64,000 bases of DNA, taken from contig CM060463.1 in assembly GCA_030544235.1 (NCBI GenBank), forward strand, positions 13,104,190-13,168,189, written 5' to 3'. Position numbers and translations under genes: made by a program. Shown here in pieces: positions 53,387 to 64,000 of this stretch. The notes under the pieces are model-generated. The model had not been told where the DNA came from, made no database searches, and saw only the letters and a list, made by a program, of their open reading frames with translations. Source of the stretch: Lepturacanthus savala. Lineage: Eukaryota; Chordata; Actinopteri; Scombriformes; Trichiuridae. Every line of letters starts with the position of its first letter. Position 1 is the first letter of the stretch.

Positions 53387-53845
53387 CGTTTACATGCGGA
53401 GTTAAATCGGGCTATGCTCGAAATTCGATTTTTTGCGTCTAGCCTGACTTGTGTCCTTTCTCGGTTTACATGCAACTGAGACCGGATGCGCCGGTCTTGG
53501 CCGGTGCTGTCCAAGCTGAGAATAGGATACAAGTTTCCTTATGTCTCTCTCTATTTTTATTTAGTCAGAGCATAGCTGGTTGCACTGTGTGAAAAATACA
53601 TTAATGCCGTTTTATTTTTCTCTTTACTTGGGCGGTTCTGGCGGCTTCTCTGCTCCGCTCTGTCCCGTCTTTACTGGTGTGGATCATACGCTCATGCTGA
53701 GTCCAGCTTCAGTCAAACTAACACCAGAGCAAACTTGCATTATCTGGGCGTCTTAATTGGAATTGTGGACTAACGTTTACATGTGCTTCAGTTGCCCAGT
53801 TATCAACGGATTAAGGCAGCAATAATTGTTTGTGCCATGTAAACG
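53387..53845. mobile_element. MITE with gtttacatg ends
   Basis: The left end CGTTTACATG (53387-53396) is mirrored by CATGTAAACG at the right end (53836-53845). Internal copies of the same word appear at cggtttacatgcaact and aacgtttacatgtgctt. A GC-rich internal palindrome (accgga..gccggt) lies near 53480. Repeats with this terminal word are common in teleost genomes (from memory). No coding frame is present. Confidence 0.5.
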
Positions 53846-54280
53846 TACTGGCTATGCTGCACATCCAAACATGATCCAAAAAACGCATCCACATCAGATG
53901 CATGATGATGCATTAGATCACATTTCTGGTCGCCCTACATCTCAGTCTGGACTCCTCTCTGCTGCAAGCGCTTTGAGTGGGCGGGACTACTTGCCTTGCC
54001 GTGCATAGTCCTGTACTTGTTTAATTGTTGTTAATAATTTCTGATAACATTGGTGCTCTTTGCTTCGGAAGTTTGCAAGAGTGCAACATGTCTCTGATAG
54101 GCCGGTTACACCATCAACCACAGCACGCAGGTTTACGCACGTATGTGACGTGATATCATGGCGACATGAGAGCCAAGAGAGTTTTCCTTTTGAAGCAAGC
54201 AGCAGCAGAACTGTTGCATGACATGTTTAAATTAGTTTGGCTATTTGACATCAAACATCCTGTTATATGACTATCATGCA

Positions 54281-54330
54281 TGTGCACATTGTGATGACGA
54301 TGATAAACCGATATACCGTGCAGCCACTGT
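54281..54330. repeat. Possible hAT-like end fragment
   Basis: gatgataaaccgatataccg followed by tgcagccac resembles the right end '..atatatcgtgcagcccta' of a common fish hAT-like MITE. The left partner is not visible. Confidence 0.3.
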
Positions 54331-55404
54331 GATGAACATAAAAAAAAAATTAATTTCCCATGAAAAAATAAATTATACACGCAGATAATTTGAATATTGT
54401 AAGAATGTCCTTGGGCTATTGTGACATACATTTGTTTCATTCTTTTATTTACTCAACTTGGAACATATTTATGGAAACCGTTATAACCAAAGGTAATTCA
54501 ATTAAAGTTTCAATTAAAATAATTACTGGTGGTAATACAGTCATGAGTAGTCTATTTTTATTTGGCAGTGAGCTACTCTTAAACCTACAGAAAATGTGAC
54601 TGAGTTCCTGTGTTTGTTGATCAGATTTATTTATTTATATATATTTTTTTAAAGACACTGCTCCAAGCCAATAAACACTCTAAAGGGCAAAGTTTATCCT
54701 TCAAAATGCATGTGACAATCAATGAACGTAATACATAAATGCAAATAAACACCTTTAACTAAAGGATCTCTAAGTAGAGAATATGGAGTAGATGTCTTAT
54801 GAAGTGCACCACCAGTGTCGGCTGCAACACCACAGACTCCTGGGAGACGAGAGTTTGTTTTGATTGGTTGCTTCTCGAAGGTGTTTTGCCAAAATGGATG
54901 ATGCACTAACAACATTTTTGCGGGGAAAGGTTTTTCATTATCCTAATTTGATAACTCCAGACTAGAGCTACACTAGCAAAACCAATCTTTTGCAGGAAGA
55001 CATTTATTCCTGTCTTGTTTACGGCCTATGAATTGTTTCCTTCCAAGACGCGGTAGCCGTTCTCTAGAATATGTTACTTGATCCGCGCTGATCAATAATT
55101 TAGACAACGAGATGACTGCACCGGTTCCATATTCAGGGGTTGGAGGGTAGTAATTTCTATCTTGAGTGCACTCCAGGCAGACAGTGAAACCTCAAGGAGT
55201 TGGCACCTTTTCAGAGGGCTGCTTCCAAAAGCTGTCACCACATATTTAGACCACAATCCAGCTGAATGGGGGAGACACAAAAAAAAAAAAAGAAAATACA
55301 TACTATATGGCTTATGTACAGCGGGGGAAAAATAAAAAAAATATACAACCATGAATGCACACAAAGAAGCATAGTCACTGAAAATGAACCAATGCCAATG
55401 TAAC

Positions 55405-55640
55405 CTCACGGGCGGTTAGGAACCAGGAGAGAGCTTTGTGAGCTGAAGATCATCAGTTCAAATTCCCACACCAGCTGGGAAAAGTGGGTTGGGGAAAGGG
55501 AATGAATAACACACTGCCTCCCACCATCATTAACCACCACAGGTGCCCTTAAGCAAAGTACTTAACCTCCGACTGCTCTGATGGAGCTGCTCGGCGAGTC
55601 GATTCAGCAGATATAAAGCTTCAAAGATATTTCACGACTT
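55405..55640 (+). mobile_element. tRNA-derived SINE (fish type)
   Basis: AGTTCAAATTCC at about 55455-55466 matches an RNA polymerase III B box (GGTTCRAATCC), as in the 3' half of a tRNA-like SINE head. It is followed by gtgcccttaagcaaagtact and taacctccgactgctctgat, a decayed form of the 'gtgcccttgagcaaggcactta' body found in many fish SINEs. The A box is not clear. The tail is degraded and has no obvious tandem repeat. Confidence 0.6.
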
Positions 55641-55762
55641 CAATTGCAAACCTATAATAGTTCCGAGCCACAATAAACATCAGTGAAGATGAGAAAGAAA
55701 AAAAATCAGTCCATACAAGGATGTTTTCACACGTGAGAAAAGTTTTTGTGACGTTGCATGCA

Positions 55763-56326
55763 TTTGATCCATTAGGTTTGCTTTCACACTGAAAAATATG
55801 CGAGCACAGCGAGAAACTTAACTTGACCCATCTACTACCCGTCGTCGTCTATGCGAGCCGTCTCTCGCTATATTTCTCCCCTATACCCGTCACAGAAAGG
55901 ACATTTATCCTTCTCATTAGTCCGAGCATTGCTCTTTCTACCGGCATCACGCAGCTTTGTATACTGCTGCCGTAATGTCTTTATCTTCAGGTTTTCTCTC
56001 TCTCTCTCTCTCTCGTCCCCCGGAAACACGTGAAAAGTTTATTCCAGTTTACTTTTTAGCATGTGGTCGGGCCGTATTTCAATTAAAGGTTCTGTCTCCT
56101 CTTCTCCCCCGGTGCTACAGCGGCTCATTGTCTGGTTCTGATGAGTCTGCCGCAATTTCCTGCATCGGTCTGAAAGTGCAAACCACTCAAAAAATGCTTT
56201 CACGTTACAAATGAACCAAACCATAGTCCGGTGTGATCCGGATCGATTTGATCCTCTTGTTAGTGGACCAAAGTCTGGCTAATTCTTCCGGACCATTTTA
56301 CACCTGTTATTTTGGTTTGGATCAAA
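55763..56326. repeat. Possible DNA-transposon remnant
   Basis: TTTGATCCA (55763-55771) faces TGGATCAAA (56318-56326), with gtttgctttcacactg near the left and attttggtttggatcaaact at the right. Words of the type 'ttcacactg...ggaccaaa' occur in fish DNA transposons. It includes a (CT)n run at 55995-56014. The boundaries are approximate. Confidence 0.33.
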
Positions 56327-56919
56327 CTGAAAAATTTAGGGCCGAACTAGGTAGACGTGAGAGCGCCAGGTGACACCGAAGAACATCCGGTTGTTCCGCG
56401 AAGCATCCGGATATAATAGATGCATCCATGTGACGCAGGGTGAACAAAAAAATATGCAATGTGATTATTGAAAAAGAAAGATGAGAGGTTAGACGACACT
56501 GGGACTATCGGCATCCGCAAAACAAACACAACCCCCTGTCCCACATTTTCTGATTACTCCTTGATAATGATGTATGCAACACACCACCCACACAGCACAG
56601 ATCAATACATAATTACACTGACAATTAGTATCATTAGAGTGGTGCTAGAGATGGGGATTTGTTGAGCTAAACACTCCTCAGAGAGGGAGAGAAAGGTCAG
56701 GAACAAGAGAGAATTAAGCAGCTCACACACAGGCTGCATGGGGTCCCTTCCAAAAGGTTTTTTATTGTCCTTTAATAATGGAATGAGAGAGACACTTATG
56801 CACAGTAGTGGGAGTCACACACATACACTCTCACACACAGACACACACACACACACACACGAGGTGTACATAAAAAAAAATAAGTATCCTGTATGAAAAT
56901 GAACAAATTCCTTAATTCA

Positions 56920-57115
56920 AAATAAATTAGCAAATATTAACACGAAACATGACCTATTAGCACCAATAGCATTTAAGACAAGCCGCCCAATTGGTGTCTC
57001 CTAGCTCAACTCATTTAGACTGTCAATTAAGTCTGCTCATCAACACTGGCTCAATTAATCAGGCCTAATTACTTAAACGCATTTGCCAGCACATCCTTTT
57101 AGATTAAGTCCACAG
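56920..57115. promoter_or_regulatory. Candidate enhancer: homeodomain-site cluster
   Basis: This non-repeat, AT-balanced stretch has gtcaattaagtc, ctcaattaatcagg and cctaattacttaa within about 60 bp, plus caccaatagc and cccaattggtg. Each contains an ATTA core, the binding core of homeodomain proteins. Regulatory function is inferred from site density only. Confidence 0.25.
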
Positions 57116-57579
57116 AAATAGGACTGTTTTACAAAGACCACAAGAGAGTGGGGTAAATTTAATGATGGATAGCATAGTATATGATTTACTGATAAATAAT
57201 ACATTAAAATGAATGTTAATAAATTATGGATTTAGGAAGTTTAGGGGCTGTCCTTTGAGACAATTCTAATTTGTCTTTCTGGAACACAGTGTAGTTAATA
57301 GCAAAGGGATAACCTGCTATTCTGCCGTCAGTTCACAAAATCTGAACCCAACCTAAAGCGATATCTAAGAAACCAAGAGAAAAAAAAATGCACTCCAGAT
57401 CAAATTCAGTGAGTGGGTGTAATGTTCTCTACAAAGTGTATTCTTATCAGCCATATGTAAAAGTGATTGGTTATAACATTTGCATCTACTAGACCACTGT
57501 AATCAAGTCTCCAGGGCGCAGCTCACCACAGGACGCTACTTATTCTGATTACCATGAGCCTCTCAGCAGCTACTCCAAC

Positions 57580-57629
57580 CACACACACACACACACACAC
57601 ACGCACGCACACGCGCACACACACACACC
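57580..57629 (+). repeat. (CA)n/(CGCA)n microsatellite
   Basis: CA units with CGCACGCACACGCG interruptions in the middle. Confidence 0.95.
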
Positions 57630-59399
57630 AAGGCAAATTCCAAGGAAAAGACATCACACCGCCACCTACACTGTCTCATAAGTAATGTTTTGTTAGCGCA
57701 GAAACGCCACAGCAACGAGCACTTAACACATATAAAAAGCCACCAAAAGTCGCCACTTCTATTATTGATTTCAGGTTGAGCATCAAATGTCACCTCTGAC
57801 ACGGTCGGCCATGAAAACAGCTGGCCTACGCAGCGTCGAAACATGAACGCTCACGGTCGACTCTTTTCTTTGCTATGATTGATTCTCTGATTGATCGATG
57901 CAATGGCTTGTGACAAAGTTCAAACCATTGCCATCCATCTGGCGACGGCAGAGAAAGCAGCTTGACATTTTGAATGGTCTTTGGGTCAAATATGAGACTC
58001 GTGTTGAAAAGTTGCTGCCAATGAGGACAAAGAATGTCATGATCAAGATTTTATCTCCATTTTCCCCCTTCATAATCCAGATTGAATTTGGTCATTTAAT
58101 TATCGGTATGTGCTTGTTTTAGGTCCTAAAGCGATATTTCTATTTCGGTCCTTCGAAAATCCTTCAGTAGATTCCTCTGGTGATTTGAAACTGATGTTGT
58201 GGAAAGATTAAGGAAGGTTCTGGACAGCCGGTTTCATACAGTGCATGAGCTAAATATGCAATTTTATATGCTGTTTGTCTGAAAGCAGAACTTAAGAGGC
58301 ATGCCTCAAAATTGAAACTGACTGCGGTTCTTCTTGATTTACTCAAAGTATTTTAACGGAGCGCAAAAGGTCATTTTTGACAACTGCTATAGCCAGAAAA
58401 TAATGGTTTCAAAAAGGATGAGGCTGTATATATAGTCCGCACCGATCAGATTGGAATGTTATTCATAAATAATTAGAACACGTCATAGTGGTTAAGGTGC
58501 TTTCTATATGGCCAAACATGTCCTGATAACGAGTTCCAGTTTTATTAGGCTGTGTTTTTTTGTTGTTGTTTTTAATAGTGGTATTATCAGTATGGTCATG
58601 TGGCCGTCAGTGGAGGGAAAAACAGCGTGGCGAGGCCGAGTCACATGACAGCTTTCTGCTGTTAAATTCCATAACTTTTCCCAACTCGGCCGAATGAGTA
58701 ATAACCTTTAAGGATCTAAATGGTCATCGCTCGGTCGCTTAAAATGAATTGCTGTCGTTGAGGAAAAACAGCTGGGCATCATTTACTCTGATGAATTTAG
58801 AGAGTTACAAAACATTTTCGGCAAAGTGACCTCACGGCAAAGACAGGCCCTGAGAATTTATCCCGTTTCTGTTCCAGAAACGCACAACAATAGGAGTTCT
58901 GTTCTGTTGTCCAGATCGTTGCAGCACATACGCCTACAGATACACACCCTGTCAGATGAGCCACAAACACACCGACACACACACACGCAGACACATACAC
59001 ACGACAGAGAGGTGTGCTGTTGAAGAGGACAGTGTGATGGCCAGGTGACGGACACCGATACTATTTGTGCAGCAGCTGGTGTTCCATCACACTCTCCTTT
59101 CCACCCCCTTTTCTGTCATCCGCCCCTTTTCTCCCGCTGTTCTTGGCAGTGGCGGTGAAAAGATTTCTGGGGCTATCACTCTTCCTCTAGCCCTCCTCCT
59201 CCTCCTCCTCCCCGTGTCAGTGAATGACTGCCTCTCCTCCGAGCACACCCTGGCTGTAAAAAAAAAAAAGCCTTGCTACTCTCTCATCTTTCTGCAGACC
59301 ATCCTCTCCCCACCACTTTATCCCTCTCTCGTTAAGAAGCGGCACACATCTGTTGTCGTCCTCGCCTGTTTTACCCGTCTCCCTCTCAAATGTGTTCAA

Positions 59400-59428
59400 G
59401 TGTGTGTGTGTGTGTGTGTGTGTGTGGG
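59400..59428 (+). repeat. (GT)n microsatellite
   Basis: About 14 GT units, upstream of the LINE/SINE tail at 59492. Confidence 0.95.
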
Positions 59429-59491
59429 AGAGAGTGAGCTGTGGGGCATTTGGTTCATTTGGTTGGGATGGGGGTGGTTGGTTTTTTTTTA

Positions 59492-59567
59492 ACCTGTATA
59501 GCACTTTCTGCTACATTTTATATGTATGAAAAGTGCTTTATAAATAAAGTTTGATTGATTGATTGTT
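59492..59567 (+). mobile_element. LINE/SINE 3' tail
   Basis: The sequence cctgtatagcactttctgct, then atgtatgaaaagtgctttat and aaataaagtttgattgattg ends in a short TGAT tandem repeat. This is the typical 3' end of a fish non-LTR element, used as the template end in target-primed reverse transcription. Only the tail is present; the upstream sequence is a GT array and unique sequence. Confidence 0.6.
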
Positions 59568-60000
59568 TAAAGTTGGCAGCCCACGTGGTTTATTAATCTC
59601 TGCCCATGCTGAGCTGCTTTTGTCGTGGCCGACATGAAAGCTACCACACACAGTTGCAATTTTTTTTTTTTTTAAACGCACAAATGCGGTCTGAATCTGG
59701 ATTTTGATGATTTTTATAGAGATGGCAAGTCAAGTCAAAGCATAATGCTAAGAAGGGTTAGACATGACAGCGATCGCATATTGTGGTTTCCTGTTTTGCC
59801 AAACACAAATCCAGTTAGCATGTCTGCAGCGCAGTTGTTTCCTCAAGCAATCGGTGCAGGCAGTAGAGAAACGACACACAAGAACCGCCAAATGTGATTG
59901 ATCAAGATCGGGTTTGAGACTTTGCTTGTGTGTGATAAAGGTGAACAAAGTCAACAACGGCGTGGTGTTTCTGCTTTATATCGGTGTTTTTTTTATATAT

Positions 60001-60430
60001 ACACATCTTCTTTCTCGAATGCTTACTCTCTTCCCTTCAAGCCTCCTTGGCTCCCTCGGTTATTTTCACACTCACTCCGTCTCTCTCATCTCAACGCCAT
60101 CTTTCAAATTCTCTCCCTCTCTCCTGTACGTTCCTCTGGCATCTTCCTCTTTCTCCAACACCCTGATGTTCTCTCATTTTTCCCCTCACACACACACACA
60201 CACACGTCCTTCACCTTCATCTCTCCCTCTTGTCCTCCTCCCTGTTTCTGGCTCACGTCTCTCTCTCTCTTTTACTTCCTGCGACTCACCTCTATATCTC
60301 TCTCTCGTTTGCCCCCTTTTCGAACTACCTTCATCTCGGCTTTTGCTTCTACATTCATCTCCCTTTCACTCCGGTCTGTCTCTCACCCTCTTCCTCTGGC
60401 TTTCTCGCTCCCTCTCTCTCTCTGTGGAAA
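60001..60430 (+). repeat. Polypyrimidine-rich low-complexity block
   Basis: About 430 bp of CT-rich sequence with repeated ctctctc and cttcctc words and a short CA array at 60187. It leaves two overlapping frames open (181 and 237 codons) that are Ser/Leu/Phe-rich and not credible proteins. The minus-strand transcript is purine-rich here. Confidence 0.8.
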
Positions 60431-63400
60431 TGGTTTGTATTGATCCACTCTCAAACCGAAGAGAAGGTCACAGGTTCACTAATAAAGCTCAGGGACAAAA
60501 GAGAGAGGCACACAAGCAAAGAGCCCATGGTCACACGCACAAACACACACACACCCACACAGCAGACAAATATAGCCAGGTAAAAAGGTGCCGGGGTGAT
60601 GAATGGCGTGCATACATGTGGATGTGAGCTACTTGTAATATGCTCAAATATTTATGTTTACAGAAAACAGCCACCGACCTCTCTGTGACCATAAACACGT
60701 CGTCCTAATGATGGCCCAAGGCTAGAAATTATGATCCGGCACAAAAATGAACTCCACGCACAGGGAGGTAAAGGAGCACCTGGTGATCGATCATGGCTGT
60801 GAGGCTAACAGCTGTCCAGGCCTCCCCCCGCCGCCCTGCCCTCTCCTCTGCTCCGCGGCAGGGTCAAGTTAACTTATGCACCTTCCACCCCCTCGCGTGA
60901 CACGGCCGTTCCCACACTCAGTCAAATGTAGCTGTGACGGGCTTTTATATTTGTGGCCGGGTTTTCGAGAAAAGGGTTTGTATTCCTGGGGTGGCTGGGG
61001 AAAAACAGGGGCGGGGTCCAGCGGCAAATACAAAATATGTTTACGATGTATCGTGATGTTTTCGCCTTATGTGATATTTTTCACAATTCACTTTTGTTAC
61101 TTTTTTACCATCTGCCCTGTTGTGAGTCTGAGTTTCATTTCACTGCTATGCTTATTCTACAATGTGCCCTGGTGTGTGGTAATATAAAACCCCAGCCGTG
61201 TTCAGTTTCATATTCTACATACTGTTTCTCCCACAGACCAAGCAGCATTGTGTGGTGCTAAGGGCTCTGAACCCCCCCCCCCTCAGTACAGTTTTCTCAT
61301 GCGAGTACAGCTTGTACTGTAGTTTCGTGCTGTTAACTTTCTGGCTGTAAGTTTCTCACAACTGCATACATCAACATTGTAATGACTTCTTTTAAATGCA
61401 AGAGATGTCAGTTTTATGGAAGCCAATAAGGCCATTATTGAGCTACTGGAAAGCATGACCTATACCTTTTAAAATAAAGTGGGTCGGGAAGGAGATCTGG
61501 TACTTTAATATTAAACTTGAGTTGTGCTTGGGTTGGTTGAAAATGTCAGGCCAGTGAAAGTGTTCCCCCAATGACATGTATGTGCAGCCGCTGATCTCTC
61601 TATCCCTCGTTCTCTCTCTGTGCATGTGAGCGAGAATGACAGAATTGCCTTGAAAAGAAAAACAGGCTGAATCTATTTCTGGCACTTGGTTTTCATTGTG
61701 TGGCGCTGCACCACAGATTATTTATGCGTTGTATGTGTTGTTGTGTGTGTTATGAGACTGGGTAACATCTTAGATTTGGGATGCAGTAATATTGTGTTAT
61801 TGCATAAATGTTTGTTTGTTTTTCCCAGTGATGTGCTTTTCTGAACTCACTAAATTGTTACAGCTTGTAAACCTTAGGTCAGAATTGGCAGAACTGAATT
61901 GGCAGAACTGAAAATGGCAGAAAATAATCATACAAGAAAGAAGGCAAGAAAAAGTAATATGCGTTTATACACAATTTACAAAATATAATATTTATATATA
62001 AAACAATAGATTTTCATCTATATTATTTTATTGTTCTAGACTTTACCCACTTCAGTCATTATAGTCACATTACCAATGGGTATTTATCAAAAATATCCCT
62101 GTGAAAAACATTTTTGCCAGTCATCTCTACAATATGTTTGCAATATTGATATATTTGATTTTGGCCATGTCTCCTAGCCCGGCAGACAAGATGTTCTGCT
62201 GCCTGTGATGCAGTGCTTTCTGTGTTACTCTGTGTTATGTTAAGTTATTTTTCAAAGCAACTATTCCCACACGATGAAAAATGACATCAGGCACTCGGAG
62301 GTCAGACTTGGGGTCCTTGGGTCCACTGCCCGTGGTTAAGGTCAGTGGTGGGCAGCTGACATTGGGTCACTGCCTAAGGGGAATGTGGCAGACATCATTA
62401 ACCTGAGGCTGACCCCTCGGGCCTTGCTGCTGTCATGGGGTCAGCCAATCAGCTTATCTCTGACGCTATTACATCATCATTACTGACAGCTTCTATACGG
62501 ACAAGTATGAGTTTTCGGAGAGGCTGTATAATGATGAGGGTAATGATAAATTATGGGCGAATGTCTTAAGTAACCATGGTAACAGGGATGACTGGCAGAA
62601 TGGGATGGGGAACAGACAGAACAAACAGAATGAAGCACTGAAGGATCAAACGCATGTAAAATAGAATTAGATGGATGTAAGGACAGATGAAAGTTTGACA
62701 TAATAGCTAAACATAAAAGTTGATTTAGTAATAAGAAGGTAGATGTATCAGCAACAACTGGAGTAAAAAGGCAGCACACATTCTGACATGTTAAACAAAT
62801 AAGAACATCTATAGAGAGTTGTACATTCCGTATTTAACTGGACTGATTTTGTTGTACTGCACTGCATAAAAAGTAAATCCAAAGTGTTCACTTCTCTACC
62901 CTGTGATTTTGCTCCACATTACCCTACACATGAAGCCTCTGCAGCACCAGTGCAAAGGTCCAACTGAAATAAATGAGATAGCCTGTTTTTGTTTTGGCAT
63001 GAAAGCTATCGTCAGTGACGGGCCCTAAGAGGGAAGAGCCACAAAAACAAGAATGAAGACAACCACTGAACAGGAAATAAGACAGCAACTACAGATGGTG
63101 GCAGAAATGAGGAAGAAAGGAAGGTGAAAGAGACAAACTGAACGTGGTCATTCACATCATTTACTCTACCACACAAAACACACCTGTGCACTCAGCCTAC
63201 TGAAGGCTTATAAAGGAGTGCTGTTTTTACTGAGTATTCCACTCCATTAGACAAAAGAGAGAATGGTGCGCGTGCATGTGTGCGCGTGTGCTGACATTTA
63301 AAGAAAAAGCTTTAAACCGGCCTTTTAATTAAGCTATTTTAAAAGTGAGTGAAATGGAGGGGACGGATGGGTAGGTTTAAAGCACACGCAGGGAGAAGAA

Positions 63401-63749
63401 TGGGGTCACTGAGACAGGTGGCCGACTAAGAGTGAGGCACACAAAACAAATGACAGGGAAAAAAAAGATGAGAGAATATTCAAGCAGCTGCAGCCCAAAG
63501 AGTCGGTGAGCAGGGACGGACAGAATTAAACGAGGAATGAAGGTCAGGGAGTATAAGCGCGGGATGTGAACAGGTATATATGTCCGCCTCAGAGAAAACT
63601 AAACTGTGTCATAGTGCCTTAAAGTCCGGAGGCTGAATGCATGCGTGTGTGTCTGTGTCCTCTATAACGCATGCAGGACCATGCTCTGTGGATCGGTTAC
63701 TCGTGCTATTTCCCACAATCTCACACAGCGGGGAGGGCACCGAACCACA

Positions 63750-63772
63750 CTGTGTGTGTGTGTGTGTGTGTG
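63750..63772 (+). repeat. (GT)n microsatellite
   Basis: About 11 GT units. Confidence 0.92.
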
Positions 63773-64000
63773 CGCTTGTGTGTGTTACTTCTGTGAGTGA
63801 CATTTCACAAATCCAAGGGACTGAGCTAACTAAGTCAAAGTACAGAGAGTTTGTCAAAAGAGGGAAAATCAGGTCGAAAAAGGATGAAAAGAAGTCAACA
63901 GGAAAAAGAAAGAGCTCTTCATACTTTATATTGTTAATTGTTAATTACAGCGAACACAACAGAAGAGTAATGCGATCAGGGGCAGAAAGAGGACTGTTTT

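Larger units (their letters stand above)
48827..64000 (-). other. Plexin-A intron upstream of exon A (partial)
   Basis: More than 15.1 kb of intron lies between exon A and the preceding exon, which should be the large first coding exon encoding the signal peptide and most of the sema propeller. That exon would give an open minus-strand frame of several hundred codons; none exists here, so it lies beyond 64000. The contents are repeats: MITE-like elements, an (AT)n tract, a SINE, a LINE/SINE tail, CA/GT arrays and a polypyrimidine block, all listed separately. The stretches 50150-51600, 57650-58800 and 61200-63700 show nothing I can name beyond short CA arrays and unique-looking sequence. Confidence 0.85.

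Noticed and set aside
55440..55470. tRNA gene suggested by a B-box-like sequence
   Set aside because: No cloverleaf, A box or anticodon arm could be formed; the downstream body marks it as a SINE.
59898..60627. 181- and 237-codon plus-strand frames
   Set aside because: They overlap in different frames within a CT-rich block; the Ser/Leu/Phe/Pro composition follows from base bias and no motif is seen.
48827..64000. Expected large first sema exon
   Set aside because: No long open minus-strand frame exists here; the longest are about 100 codons and unlike a sema domain.

Overview
The window reads as intronic DNA of a vertebrate, almost certainly a teleost fish. The main signals are two short, phase-0 exons of a plexin-A gene on the minus strand, with canonical splice sites. 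They are embedded in about 63.7 kb of non-coding sequence rich in (CA)n/(GT)n microsatellites and fish-type miniature DNA transposons. There is no bacterial-style gene organisation. Almost all open frames of 60-240 codons here are chance frames, many running through CA/GT or CT repeats.

The coding content is two consecutive pieces of the extracellular sema domain, both read right to left. Exon A (48826 to 48644, 61 codons) carries the LQIDDNFCGQDFNQPLGG block. Exon B (14258 to 14118, 47 codons) carries GGSPLLRDMLFSPD and ends just before the sema-to-PSI boundary. They join in frame across a 34,385-bp intron (14259-48643). Residue choice fits plexin-A1 best (plxna1a or plxna1b cannot be told apart), with plexin-A3 the nearest alternative. 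The first large sema exon must lie to the right of 64000 and the PSI exon to the left of position 1, because neither is visible in the flanking introns (more than 15.1 kb and more than 14.1 kb).

Right intron (48827-64000): a degraded MITE, an (AT)n tract abutting a 'ggctgcaacta' MITE, a MITE with gtttacatg ends, a tRNA-derived SINE, a TAATTA-rich block, a LINE/SINE 3' tail and a 430-bp polypyrimidine block. Central intron (14259-48643): a degraded MITE beside exon B, a hAT-like MITE with an 8-bp target duplication (18935-19582), two G-quadruplex runs, a MITE at 44469-44694 and a near-perfect 25-bp hairpin at 41838-41895. Left intron (1-14117): a 'CAGTGGTGG' MITE end, a hAT-like MITE at 11743-12114, and a (CA)n block of about 210 bp facing a 90-bp (GT)n block.

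I found no new multi-gene system. The observations most worth checking are the hairpin at 41838-41895 (a perfect stem with one G:U wobble when transcribed with the plexin gene), the facing CA/GT blocks near 10 kb, the G-quadruplex tracts on the template strand, and a few non-repeat AT-motif-rich blocks that may be conserved enhancers.
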